DNA of 10,647 bases, taken from DATGEP01 sp035310125. GTDB taxonomy: Bacteria > Chloroflexota > Ktedonobacteria > Ktedonobacterales > JADMIN01. The DNA is taken from the NCBI GenBank assembly GCA_035310125.1, contig DATGEP010000382.1, positions 1-10,647 of the forward strand. The letters run 5' to 3'. Both the position numbers and the translations under genes were made by a program. The notes beneath the pieces are model-generated. The model had not been told where the DNA came from. It made no database searches and saw only the letters and a list, made by a program, of their open reading frames with translations. The stretch's first letter is position 1, and each line of letters begins with the position of its first letter. Shown piece after piece: positions 1 through 6,558 of this stretch.

Positions 1-46
1 TTGGCGCCGCAGCGAGCGTGGGGCGTACGGTGTAGGAAGCTTGCTC

Positions 47-109
47 CTAGCGCCTAGCGCTTAGCGCCTGCAAGCTCGTGCTCAACGTCTGCAACCTCGT
101 GTTCGATTC
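47..109. repeat. Heptamer-based short tandem repeats at the edge of the integrase relic
   Basis: Three adjacent 7-bp units (CTAGCGC at 47-53, CTAGCGC at 54-60, TTAGCGC at 61-67) are followed directly by two imperfect 21-bp units (68-88 and 89-109, 15 of 21 positions alike; both contain CTGCAA and CTCGTG). Everything keeps a 7-bp register. The tract lies just before the point where recognisable integrase homology begins, so it probably marks the junction between unrelated DNA and the recombinase remnant. On the minus strand the two 21-bp units read as two heptads resembling coiled coil, but no gene is evident there. Confidence 0.6.
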
Positions 110-497
110 CCTTGACAGCGCCGCGTTGCGAACCCACCACACACGCCAGTTGGAGGAGCGTTTGGTAGCTGGAGAGGAGTGGCAAGAGCACGGGCTGGTC
201 TTTGTGACCATGCATGGCAAGCCGTTGATCGCGCGCAATGTCTTCCGTTCCTACCAGCGGCTGCTCGTCAGGGCCGGTCTGCCGCACAAGCGATTCTATG
301 ACCTGCGCCATACGTGTGCGACGCTGCTGCTCGCGCAGGGAGTGGATCCGCGCACCATCATGGAGACCTTGGGCCATAGCCAGATCAGTCTCACGATGAA
401 TACCTATGCCCACGTGCTCCCGGTCCTGCAGCAGGACGCCGCTCGACGCATGAACGCGGCCCTCACCGCTACCGCTCCTGCTACTGCTACCCTCTGA
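78..497 (+). pseudogene. 5'-truncated tyrosine recombinase / phage integrase (C-terminal catalytic remnant)
   Basis: Only the C-terminal part of a site-specific tyrosine recombinase remains. From about residue 14 the protein looks like the end of a phage-type integrase: a GLVFVT...GKPL segment, then FYDLRHTCATLLL (box II arginine in the LRHT motif), then METLGHSQISLTMNTYAHVL with the conserved LGH histidine and the nucleophilic tyrosine in NTYAH. Family members are usually about 350-400 aa. This reading frame gives 139 aa from a GTG and opens only at position 51, after an in-frame TAG at 48-50. The N-terminal SAM-like DNA-binding domain and the first catalytic arginine are therefore absent, and the protein cannot be an active recombinase. 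No convincing ribosome binding site precedes the GTG. The relic points toward the 3' end of the tRNA-Lys gene about 120 bp away, the usual neighbourhood of integrases that insert into tRNA genes. It is most likely left over from an integrated element whose body lay to the left. Confidence 0.85.
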
Positions 498-557
498 CCT
501 GCACCGCGACCTGCATCAACCCCATCCGTTGCACTCTCTTGGCTGTCAACACACGGA

Positions 558-587
558 AAGGCCACATCCCGGATGGGATGTGGCCTT
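558..587 (-). terminator. Perfect 13-bp hairpin between tRNA-Lys and the integrase relic, probable terminator
   Basis: The arms AAGGCCACATCCC (558-570) and GGGATGTGGCCTT (575-587) pair perfectly around a 4-nt loop GGAT. Read on the minus strand, the stem ends in TTT, a short U tract, about 30 nt past the tRNA 3' end, which fits an intrinsic terminator for the tRNA transcript. The symmetric stem could also stop transcription coming from the integrase side. A second small inverted repeat (GCTTGA-AA-TCAAGC, 597-610) lies between this hairpin and the tRNA. The U tract is weak, so the terminator role is inferred. Confidence 0.7.
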
Positions 588-617
588 CGGAACTGGGCTT
601 GAAATCAAGCTTTGTGG

Positions 618-693
<76 letters not shown>

Positions 694-718
694 GTCGCGC
701 CGCGTGAGCGCAATGAGA

Positions 719-747
719 AGTGTAGCACGCAACTGGCGCCGTTGCAA
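719..747 (-). promoter_or_regulatory. Sigma70-type promoter of tRNA-Lys
   Basis: On the minus strand, a -35 box TTGCAA (747-742) is followed by a 17-bp spacer and a -10 box TACACT (724-719) with an extended TGC just upstream. Transcription would start near 712, giving a leader of about 19 nt before the mature tRNA 5' end at 693. Confidence 0.75.
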
Positions 748-1044
748 GCGTCAGATTGAGTGCGTCCAGAGTCTTTTCATGCTAGAGGGATGCCGAGCCA
801 GGAGAGCGCGGCATGCGGGTACACCGCGGCAGCTAGACAAGCGTACGCACACCACTCAGACCTCTTTCCGCCAGCCGGTGCCGATACCCCGCCCTGGCTG
901 GCCGCGCCACACATCCGTCAGGTGCGCTAACGCCGAGCATAGTGACCCGCCTGGTGCCTGATAACGCCCTGTGTCGTGTTCTTGCCGCATTGTCCACCCC
1001 GCATTTTCCACCACAGCATGAAAATCCCTGCGTCCCTTTCCCCC
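748..1044. other. Non-coding stretch between the tRNA promoter and the tetR promoter
   Basis: No supportable gene is seen here. Open frames crossing it lack ribosome binding sites and recognisable motifs. It contains two modest inverted repeats: ATGCCG/CGGCAT (790-795 and 809-814) and GCCAGCC/GGCTGGC (870-876 and 896-902). The tRNA and tetR are transcribed divergently away from this region. Confidence 0.6.
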
Positions 1045-1072
1045 TTGACACGCACCGCATATGTGGTATCGT
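1045..1072 (+). promoter_or_regulatory. tetR promoter
   Basis: A perfect -35 TTGACA (1045-1050), a 16-bp spacer and an extended -10 TG-G-TATCGT (1064-1072) lie 38 bp before the chosen tetR start. The operator palindrome at 1075-1091 begins 2 bp after the -10 box and covers the expected transcription start, so a bound repressor would block initiation. Confidence 0.75.
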
Positions 1073-1074
1073 AT

Positions 1075-1091
1075 TGAATGAACGTCATTCA
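1075..1091. promoter_or_regulatory. TetR operator O1, autoregulatory
   Basis: TGAATGA-ACG-TCATTCA is a perfect palindrome with 7-bp arms and a 3-bp centre. The same arms recur at 1831-1847 and 2025-2041, the latter two in front of the MMPL gene. Its position over the tetR transcription start indicates negative autoregulation. Confidence 0.85.
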
Positions 1092-1109
1092 TCGCAAAGA
1101 GGCGACACG

Positions 1110-1751
1110 ATGCCAGATCCGGCACGGCATGACACGCTCGACAAACGACAATCTATTCTGTATGCGGCGCGCGAACTCTTCGCCGTCCACGGCTACGATG
1201 ACACCACCATCGCGCAGATCGCGCAGGCTGCGAGCGTAGCAGTGGGCACCGTGTATCTCTACTTTGCGAACAAACACGACATCCTGATTGACGTCTGCCT
1301 GGCACTCAACGCCGAAATCGCGCGCGTGATCCAATCGCCCGCTATCCTTGCCCTCCCAGTTCGGCAGGTTCCACGGGCGATTATCGAAGAGTCGTTCCGC
1401 AGCAGCCGTAAGAACATGCGTTTCATGGTGTACTACCAGGTCGAAGCGCAATCGCCCGATGAAACCCTACGTCTGCGCATGGCCAAACAGGAGATTGCGG
1501 ATGCCCTGGATGTCTACTTTCAATGGCTGATCGCCCAAGGACAGTTGCCGCCATTTCCGACGGCGACGTACGCCGAGCTGCTCAATGATCTCGTGAGTGC
1601 CACCCTCCAGCAATGCTTTGCATTCGAGCACGGCGAGCGCGAGGACTTCTACCGCGAAGGGGTTATCGAGCTTATCGAGCGGCTGTTCTTCGGTCCACCC
1701 CTCACGGCGGAGGGAAGTGAGCGTCCTGTGGCGCAAGCCAACGGGCAGTAA
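1110..1751 (+). CDS. TetR/AcrR-family transcriptional repressor, likely regulator of itself and the MMPL exporter
   Basis: This 213-aa protein has the size and layout of a TetR repressor: an N-terminal three-helix DNA-binding domain (about residues 10-58) and an all-helical ligand-binding, dimerising C-terminal domain. The helix-turn-helix runs IAQIAQAASVAVGTVYLYF (about 34-52), followed by ANKHDIL, a very typical family signature. The frame is open upstream to an ATG at 942, but the ATG at 1110 is preferred: it has a Shine-Dalgarno AAAGAGG (1096-1102) 7 nt upstream, aligns with normal TetR N-termini, and lies after the promoter and operator. The recognition helix region resembles that of Bacillus subtilis FadR, whose known box uses the same TGAATGA/TCATTCA arms. 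A lipid or acyl-CoA ligand is therefore possible, but this is inference. The next gene on the same strand is an MMPL transporter with two matching operators in front. Confidence 0.93.
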   Translation: MPDPARHDTLDKRQSILYAARELFAVHGYDDTTIAQIAQAASVAVGTVYLYFANKHDILIDVCLALNAEIARVIQSPAILALPVRQVPRAIIEESFRSSRKNMRFMVYYQVEAQSPDETLRLRMAKQEIADALDVYFQWLIAQGQLPPFPTATYAELLNDLVSATLQQCFAFEHGEREDFYREGVIELIERLFFGPPLTAEGSERPVAQANGQ

Positions 1752-1827
1752 CCCATAATTTCGTGCCGGGCTCTTCGTACATCCGAAACCTGTAATCTGT
1801 ATCCAGCAGTGCGTGACGTGTATCCAT

Positions 1828-1847
1828 TAGTGAATGAAGCTCATTCA
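1828..1847. promoter_or_regulatory. TetR operator O2, distal site of the MMPL gene
   Basis: The palindrome TGAATGA-AGC-TCATTCA (1831-1847) extends to 8-bp arms with the flanking G and C (1830, 1848). With the preceding TAG it is identical over 20 bp to O3. It lies about 240 bp before the MMPL start codon. Confidence 0.82.
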
Positions 1848-2021
1848 CATGCTCACTCGTAGCGAGGACCAATTGTGACAACAACGACTACCACAGGAAA
1901 CAGGGGTGACGTGCGACCCATTCGGGCTGTCTTCCGCCCTGGCGTCTCCGCTGCGCGAGGTTCGGCTCACGTGCCATGCGCCACGAGCGCGCTCTACTGG
2001 TTGTCGCTTGTTTTTCACAGC

Positions 2022-2041
2022 TAGTGAATGAAGCTCATTCA
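2022..2041. promoter_or_regulatory. TetR operator O3, proximal site of the MMPL gene
   Basis: The core TGAATGA-AGC-TCATTCA (2025-2041) is identical to O2 over 20 bp and lies 194 bp downstream of it. It ends 29 bp before the MMPL start codon and 13 bp before its ribosome binding site, a place where bound repressor would block transcription entry. Confidence 0.85.
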
Positions 2042-2070
2042 GACAGACTCGTTCAGAAAGGTGCATTCCC

Positions 2071-4401
2071 ATGCTGGCAACCCTCGGCCGAGCGCTCCAT
2101 CGCGCTCGCTGGTTTGTGCTTCTGGCCGGATTAGGCGTCGTGTTCGCCGCCGCGCTCTTCGGTACCGGCCTCTTTGGCTCGCTGAAAGCTGGAGGCTTCG
2201 AGGACCCCAATAGCCAGTCCGCCCAGGCAGAGGCGCTTCTCGACCGCCAGCTTGGCGGCTCAACGACCGATATTGTCATCCTGTTGCACAGCGATACCCT
2301 CAACGCCACTGACCCCGCCTTCGCCAACGCTGCGGCCCAGGTGCTCGACCCTCTCCAGGCTCGGCCGGAGGTAGCCTCGATCACCTCCTATTACTCCACG
2401 CGCAGCGCTCGCTTTCTCTCGCGTGACGGCCACGAAACCTTCGCCCTCGTGCAGCTGGCATCCACTAATCAGGCCGTCAAAGCGCAACAGTACAAGGCCC
2501 TGTTGCCGCTCATTACGGCGCCGTCGGCCACGCTCACCGTCAGCGTCGGTGGCACCCTGGCCGTCAATACCGCCATCAATGCGCAGGTGAGCGCCGATCT
2601 GGAGCACGCCGAGATGATTACGTTCCCGGTAGTCGGTGTCCTGCTCATTCTCGTCTTCGCCGGTCTGGCGGCCGCGAGTGTGCCACTCATCATCGGTGGC
2701 GTCGCCATCCTGGGCGCGTTCGCTTTCCTGCGCCTGCTCACGGGGGTCACCGATATCTCGGTCTTCGCCATCAATGTGGTGACGGTGCTCGGCCTGGGGC
2801 TGGCCATAGACTATTCTCTCTTCATCGTCACTCGCTTCCGCGAGGAGCTTGTCGCCAGTGGCGGAGACAGTCGTCGTGCGCTGGAGCGCACTCTCTCAAC
2901 CGCCGGGCGTACCATCCTTTTCTCTGGCCTGACCGTCAGCGTAAGTCTACTGGGCCTGCTCCTTTTCCCCGAAGGCTTCCTGCGCAGCATGGGCCTGGGT
3001 GCCATTGGAGCGGTCCTGGTGGCCATGCTGGCTGCCCTGACCATCCTGCCAGCGCTGCTTGCGGTGCTCGGCCGCCGTGTCAACGCCCTCTCCTTGCGAC
3101 GCCTGTTCCGCCGCTCCTCCCCAACCGGACGGGCCAGCGACGCGCGTGGCGCCTGGTATCACCTCTCCCAATTCGTCATGCGTTTCCCCGTGCCAGTGGC
3201 GGTGTTGGCGCTGGGCGTGCTGGTCACGCTTGGACTACCCTTCCTGCATGCCGCCTTCTCCACCCCCGATGTGCGCGTGCTTCCCGTGGGCCAGGAGGCG
3301 CGCGTCGTCTCTGAGCGGCTCTCCCAGGACTTCGCGCACCAGGGAGCCTCAGAAATCGTAATCGCCATCCGCACGTCCGGCGATTCCCTCGCACCCGACA
3401 ATCTGGCACATTTGGAGAGCTACGTCGCGCACATCCAATCTATGCCCAACGTGATCGAGGTGCAGAGCCTGGTCACTGTAGATCCTGCCCTGAGCCTGGC
3501 TGACTACCAGCACCTCTACGCGCAGCCAGGCCAGAACCCACAGTTGGCCGCGGTCGCTGCTGGGCTGGCGCATGGCGATGCCACCAAGGTCGTCGTCGAG
3601 CTGCAATCGGCGGAATTCTCCCCCGCGACCGAGCAAACCATCCGGCAGATTCGCGCACTAACTGCTCCCGATGACTTCCAGACGCTGGTGACTGGGCAGA
3701 CCGCCTCCCAGATGGACCTGTTCAGTAACCTGCGCGCGACGCTACCCGATGCCTTGCTGGTGGTCGCGCTGGCGATCTTCGTGCTGCTTTTCCTGATGAC
3801 CGGCTCAGTGGTTATGCCGCTGAAGGCGATTGCCCTCAACACCCTCTCGCTCTCGGCTACCTTTGGCGCCCTGGTCTGGATCTTCCAGGATGGTCACTTC
3901 GAGCAAGTACTGGGCTTCCAATCCAACGGCAGCATTGACGGTACCCAAACCATCCTGATCTTCGCCCTGGCTTTCGGACTCTCGATGGACTACGAGGTCT
4001 TCCTGCTCAGCCGCATCAAAGAGCAGTTCGACGCCACCGGCAACAATCGCGCGGCAGTTGCCTCGGGTATGCAGCGGACCGGCTGGTTGATTAGTAGCGC
4101 GGCCCTCCTGCTGGCAGTGGTGTTGGCGGCGTTTAGCACCTCGCGGATTATCTTCATCCAGCAGATTGGTGTCGGTCTGGCCATCGCGGTGATTATGGAC
4201 GCGACCCTGGTTCGGGGTCTACTAGTGCCCGCAACGATGCGGCTGCTGGGCCAGTGGAACTGGTGGGCGCCGGCTCCCTTGCGTCTGGTGTGGCGGCGCA
4301 TCGGGCTGAGCGAGACCCAAGGCCCTCTGATCGTCGCTGCCAGCGACACACTGGATAGCCGCGGCGATATCAGCGAGCTTGCCGAGCCATCACACGTGTA
4401 A
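2071..4401 (+). CDS. MMPL-family (RND superfamily) membrane transporter
   Basis: A 776-aa inner-membrane protein with the duplicated MMPL plan. TM1 (about 13-35) is followed by an extracytoplasmic porter domain (about 36-180) and a five-helix bundle (about 182-335). A charged cytoplasmic linker then leads to TM7 (about 372-395), a second porter domain (about 396-555) and a second five-helix bundle (about 558-725). The paired Asp-Tyr motifs expected for proton relay are present in both halves: Asp247-Tyr248 in GLGLAIDYSLF and Asp640-Tyr641 in FGLSMDYEVF. Family members such as mycobacterial MmpL3 and actinobacterial ActII-3-like pumps use the proton gradient to export lipids, siderophores or drugs; the substrate here cannot be read from sequence. 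The start is supported by AGAAAGG 9 nt upstream. Both halves are complete and no frameshift is seen. TetR operators immediately upstream point to ligand-induced expression. No periplasmic adaptor or outer-membrane gene is nearby, as expected for stand-alone MMPL proteins. Confidence 0.94.
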   Translation: MLATLGRALHRARWFVLLAGLGVVFAAALFGTGLFGSLKAGGFEDPNSQSAQAEALLDRQLGGSTTDIVILLHSDTLNATDPAFANAAAQVLDPLQARPEVASITSYYSTRSARFLSRDGHETFALVQLASTNQAVKAQQYKALLPLITAPSATLTVSVGGTLAVNTAINAQVSADLEHAEMITFPVVGVLLILVFAGLAAASVPLIIGGVAILGAFAFLRLLTGVTDISVFAINVVTVLGLGLAIDYSLFIVTRFREELVASGGDSRRALERTLSTAGRTILFSGLTVSVSLLGLLLFPEGFLRSMGLGAIGAVLVAMLAALTILPALLAVLGRRVNALSLRRLFRRSSPTGRASDARGAWYHLSQFVMRFPVPVAVLALGVLVTLGLPFLHAAFSTPDVRVLPVGQEARVVSERLSQDFAHQGASEIVIAIRTSGDSLAPDNLAHLESYVAHIQSMPNVIEVQSLVTVDPALSLADYQHLYAQPGQNPQLAAVAAGLAHGDATKVVVELQSAEFSPATEQTIRQIRALTAPDDFQTLVTGQTASQMDLFSNLRATLPDALLVVALAIFVLLFLMTGSVVMPLKAIALNTLSLSATFGALVWIFQDGHFEQVLGFQSNGSIDGTQTILIFALAFGLSMDYEVFLLSRIKEQFDATGNNRAAVASGMQRTGWLISSAALLLAVVLAAFSTSRIIFIQQIGVGLAIAVIMDATLVRGLLVPATMRLLGQWNWWAPAPLRLVWRRIGLSETQGPLIVAASDTLDSRGDISELAEPSHV

Positions 4402-4411
4402 CGTTGCTGCC

Positions 4412-4449
4412 GGGGTCAGCGTGCGCCCAGAGCGGGTCACGCTGGCCCC
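4412..4449 (+). terminator. 12-bp hairpin after the MMPL gene, possible terminator
   Basis: GGGGTCAGCGTG (4412-4423) pairs with CACGCTGGCCCC (4438-4449), with one G-U pair and a 14-nt loop, starting 10 nt after the MMPL stop codon. The stem is strong and GC-rich, but no U tract follows. It may act as an mRNA 3'-end stabiliser or a weak or factor-assisted terminator. Confidence 0.55.
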
Positions 4450-4523
4450 GCCCGCGGCCGCACCGTGGCCCCTCGATGACCCACAACACTCCAACGGGGG
4501 AATAGCCGAAAATGCCGCGATTC

Positions 4524-4532
4524 TGATACACT
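4524..4532 (+). promoter_or_regulatory. Candidate extended -10 promoter for the TIGR00300 gene
   Basis: TGA-TACACT (4524-4532) is an extended -10 element with the same hexamer as the tRNA-Lys promoter. No good -35 lies 17 bp upstream. If used, the mRNA would have a leader of roughly 135 nt containing the hairpin at 4564-4605. A competing -10-like GATAAT at 4624-4629 would give a short leader instead; it also lacks a good -35. Confidence 0.4.
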
Positions 4533-4563
4533 CAAAAAGCCACGGAGCCGGGCCCCGCCTGCT

Positions 4564-4605
4564 ACCAGTGAAACAATACCGCGATCTTTCGCGGGCAGCG
4601 CTGGT
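4564..4605 (+). other. Two-tier RNA hairpin in the presumed leader, followed by a pyrimidine run
   Basis: An outer stem, ACCAGTG (4564-4570) with CGCTGGT (4599-4605; one G-U pair), encloses a perfect inner hairpin CCGCGA-TCTT-TCGCGG (4579-4594). The T-rich segment TTGTCTTTTCTTC (4608-4620) follows directly. This could be an intrinsic terminator or attenuator, about 55 nt before the ribosome binding site of the TIGR00300 gene. It matches no riboswitch class I recognise. Confidence 0.45.
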
Positions 4606-4673
4606 GCTTGTCTTTTCTTCGTGGATAATACTACATGTGAGACAGCCTCCTTATCGAGAAGCGGGAGCCATCC

Positions 4674-5885
4674 ATGCCAAGCGCCGAGATCGAGCTACGC
4701 GGCCACATCATAGACTCGTATATTCTGCCACGTGTTTGGGGCGCCATCGAGGACGCCGGTGCGCGCTTCGTCGTGCGCGACATGCGCATCGGCCAGAGCG
4801 AGAGCGAGACAAGCTATGCGCGCATCGAGGTCATAGCGAGCTCGAACGAGCAGCTAGACGAGCTCATGGAAACGTTACAACAGATCGGCGCCGCCCCCGC
4901 CACCGCGCATGATGCTCGCACCGAGCGCGTCACCCAGCCCGGCGTGCTTCCCGATGCTTTCTACTCCACCACCAATCTGCCCACTCATGTGCGCGTAGAT
5001 GGCCAGTGGCTCCTTGTCGAGAATATCGAGATGGATGTGGCGATCCGGCTGGACCGCGCGGCCGGACGTGTGTTCGCCTGCCCGATGCACGAGGCGCGCA
5101 TCGGCGACGAGGTGGTGGTGGGACACGCGGGCGTGCGCGTCGAGCCGTTGGAGCGCGCCCGCCAGCGCGAGATATTCGGCTTCATGCAAAGCCCCGTATC
5201 TTCCGAGCGCGCCAAGGTCCTCGCCATTCACGATGTGGCCAACGCCATGCGCGAGGCTCGCGCCCACGGCGGCAAAGTCCTGTTCGTGCTCGGTCCCGCT
5301 GTCGTCCACACCGCCGCGCGCATGCACGTCGCCGCGCTGATCCGCCGAGGCTACATCCAGGTCATCTTCGGCGGCAACGCCATCATCGCCCATGATGTGG
5401 AGGCGGCCATGTTCGGCACCTCGCTCGGCATTGACCAGAAGACTGGCATAGCAGTCGAGCACGGTCATCGCAATCATCTGCGCGCGATCAATGCTGTTCG
5501 CGCCGCCGGCTCGCTCGAAGCGGCGCGCGCACGCGGGCTGCTCGGCGACGGCATCGTGGCGGCGGCGCTAGAGCATGATATCGAGATGGTGCTGGCTGGC
5601 TCCATCCGCGACGACGGCCCCATGCCTGGTGTCATCACCGATGCGATGGCGGCGCAGGGTGCCATGCGGCGCGCCATCCCCGGCGTTGAGGTCGCCGTTA
5701 TGGCTGCCTCCATGCTCCACGCCATCGCCACCGGCAATATGCTGCCCGCCGCCGTCCGCTGCGTGGTCGTGGACATCAGCCCCGCCGTCGTCACCAAGCT
5801 CGCCGATCGCGGCACCGGCCAGGCGATGGGTCTCGTCACCGACGTGGAGTTATTTCTCCGCGCGCTGGCGGACGAGCTGACCTGA
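4674..5885 (+). CDS. TIGR00300 / LOR-SDH domain protein, putative ornithine cyclodeaminase-type enzyme
   Basis: A 403-aa soluble protein matching the TIGR00300 plan. The N-terminal LOR/SDH-like region (about 1-95) opens with IELRGHIIDSYILPRVWGAI. A middle part has ACPMHEARIGDEVVVG (135-150), and a C-terminal nucleotide-binding region has VLFVLGPAVVHTAA (202-215), GGNAIIAHDVE (233-243), GSIRDDGPMPGVITD (309-323) and VVVDISPAVVTKLADRG (364-380). Characterised relatives are archaeal NAD-dependent ornithine cyclodeaminases and the C-terminal half of cyanobacterial AgrE/ArgZ, which turn ornithine into proline plus ammonia. Full length here is close to the archaeal stand-alone form, and the arginine dihydrolase N-terminal domain of AgrE is absent. 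The start is fixed by GGGAG (4663-4667) 6 nt before the ATG. It appears to be transcribed alone, and its 3' end overlaps the convergent GNAT gene by 50 bp. The family is confident; the exact reaction is inferred from homologues. Confidence 0.88.
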   Translation: MPSAEIELRGHIIDSYILPRVWGAIEDAGARFVVRDMRIGQSESETSYARIEVIASSNEQLDELMETLQQIGAAPATAHDARTERVTQPGVLPDAFYSTTNLPTHVRVDGQWLLVENIEMDVAIRLDRAAGRVFACPMHEARIGDEVVVGHAGVRVEPLERARQREIFGFMQSPVSSERAKVLAIHDVANAMREARAHGGKVLFVLGPAVVHTAARMHVAALIRRGYIQVIFGGNAIIAHDVEAAMFGTSLGIDQKTGIAVEHGHRNHLRAINAVRAAGSLEAARARGLLGDGIVAAALEHDIEMVLAGSIRDDGPMPGVITDAMAAQGAMRRAIPGVEVAVMAASMLHAIATGNMLPAAVRCVVVDISPAVVTKLADRGTGQAMGLVTDVELFLRALADELT

Positions 5886-6558
5886 GATACACACTCCGCA
5901 CGAACGGGCGATACCCCGCCGCGTGCGCCAGCGCCAGCGATGCTGTGTTCTCCGCGAGCGCGCTGTAGATCGGCTCGATGCCCTCCGCCGCGACCGCCTC
6001 GGCCCAGAGCACCGTCACCGCCAGCGCGTAGCCGCGCGTGCGCGCGTCGGGCGCCGTCTCCACTCCCAGCTCGCATGCCTCCGCCGTGCGGCGCGAGCTG
6101 TGGGCCACACTCACCAGCCGCCCCTGCTCCACGACGCCGAATACTGGTGCCCGCTCAGGCGCGAGGTAATATGAGGCGCTATTCTCCTCGAATTCATCCA
6201 GCAGCTCGGTGTCGGCTATCGTGAGCCGCCGCGCGAGGCGACTCGCCAGTGTGACATTTATTTGTGATGCTTCCACGCGGCGCAGCGCCACCTCGCGACC
6301 GGCATCCTCGCTATTAGGCGTCTCCGCCGGCGGTGCCAATGCCGCGAGCGCCCGTTTTACCAACCCCGCGCGCTCGTGAGCCGCCACATCCCGCCTCCAG
6401 ATGCGTACCAGTCCGCTGGCAAGCGTACCCATGTAGAGCGACCAGGGAGGCGCCACACTCTCCAGAGCTACCGTGACATCGCCGGCGTCCAGCGCGGGCA
6501 GCCGCACGCCCCAGACCGCCTCCACATGTATGCGCAGCATCTCGAGCTCATCCGCCAT
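5836..6558 (-). CDS. GNAT-family N-acetyltransferase
   Basis: A 240-aa protein whose C-terminal half carries the GNAT fold signature. A beta strand, CELGVETAP (162-170), is followed by the acetyl-CoA pyrophosphate loop R-x-x-G-x-A (Arg173 to Ala178, in DARTRGYALAV) and then by ENTASLALAHAAGY (203-216), the usual helix before the last strands. The N-terminal 120 residues are less conserved and may recognise the substrate, as in FR47-like or PF12746-type GNATs; the acceptor is unknown. The frame stays open upstream to 6714, but the ATG at 6558 is chosen because it has a strong GAAGGAG 4 nt before it. The final 50 bp are shared with the convergent TIGR00300 gene. Possible roles include acetylating a small amine, an antibiotic or a protein N-terminus. 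Confidence 0.85.
   Translation of the reverse strand: MADELEMLRIHVEAVWGVRLPALDAGDVTVALESVAPPWSLYMGTLASGLVRIWRRDVAAHERAGLVKRALAALAPPAETPNSEDAGREVALRRVEASQINVTLASRLARRLTIADTELLDEFEENSASYYLAPERAPVFGVVEQGRLVSVAHSSRRTAEACELGVETAPDARTRGYALAVTVLWAEAVAAEGIEPIYSALAENTASLALAHAAGYRPFVRSVYLRSARPPARGEITPRR

Larger units (their letters stand above)
1752..2070 (+). promoter_or_regulatory. 319-bp control region in front of the MMPL gene
   Basis: This gap between tetR and the MMPL gene holds two identical TetR operators (1828-1847 and 2022-2041) and, just before the first, a direct repeat TGTATCCA at 1798-1805 and 1819-1826 (21 bp apart, two helical turns). No clean -35/-10 pair was found, so the promoter may be weak or need an activator. 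The ribosome binding site AGAAAGG (2055-2061) serves the MMPL gene. A 41-codon GTG frame (1906-2031) is present but unconvincing. Confidence 0.65.

Noticed and set aside
101..115. TTCGATTCCC, resembling a tRNA T-loop and a possible attachment-site copy
   Set aside because: The flanking bases do not form a T stem, and the sequence does not match the 3' end of the nearby tRNA-Lys.
942..1109. 56-residue N-terminal extension of the TetR frame
   Set aside because: It spans the -35/-10 promoter and operator O1, has no ribosome binding site, and TetR proteins normally begin shortly before the helix-turn-helix. The ATG at 1110 fits.
1906..2031. 41-codon GTG frame between tetR and the MMPL gene
   Set aside because: No recognisable motif and an odd composition. 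Its stop lies inside operator O3, and it is better explained as chance within a control region.
4379..4912. 177-aa plus-strand frame overlapping the MMPL end and the TIGR00300 start
   Set aside because: No ribosome binding site or domain, and it overlaps two confident genes in another frame.
4875..5477. 200-aa minus-strand frame inside the TIGR00300 gene
   Set aside because: It is an antisense shadow typical of high-GC coding DNA. The plus-strand protein has clear family motifs.
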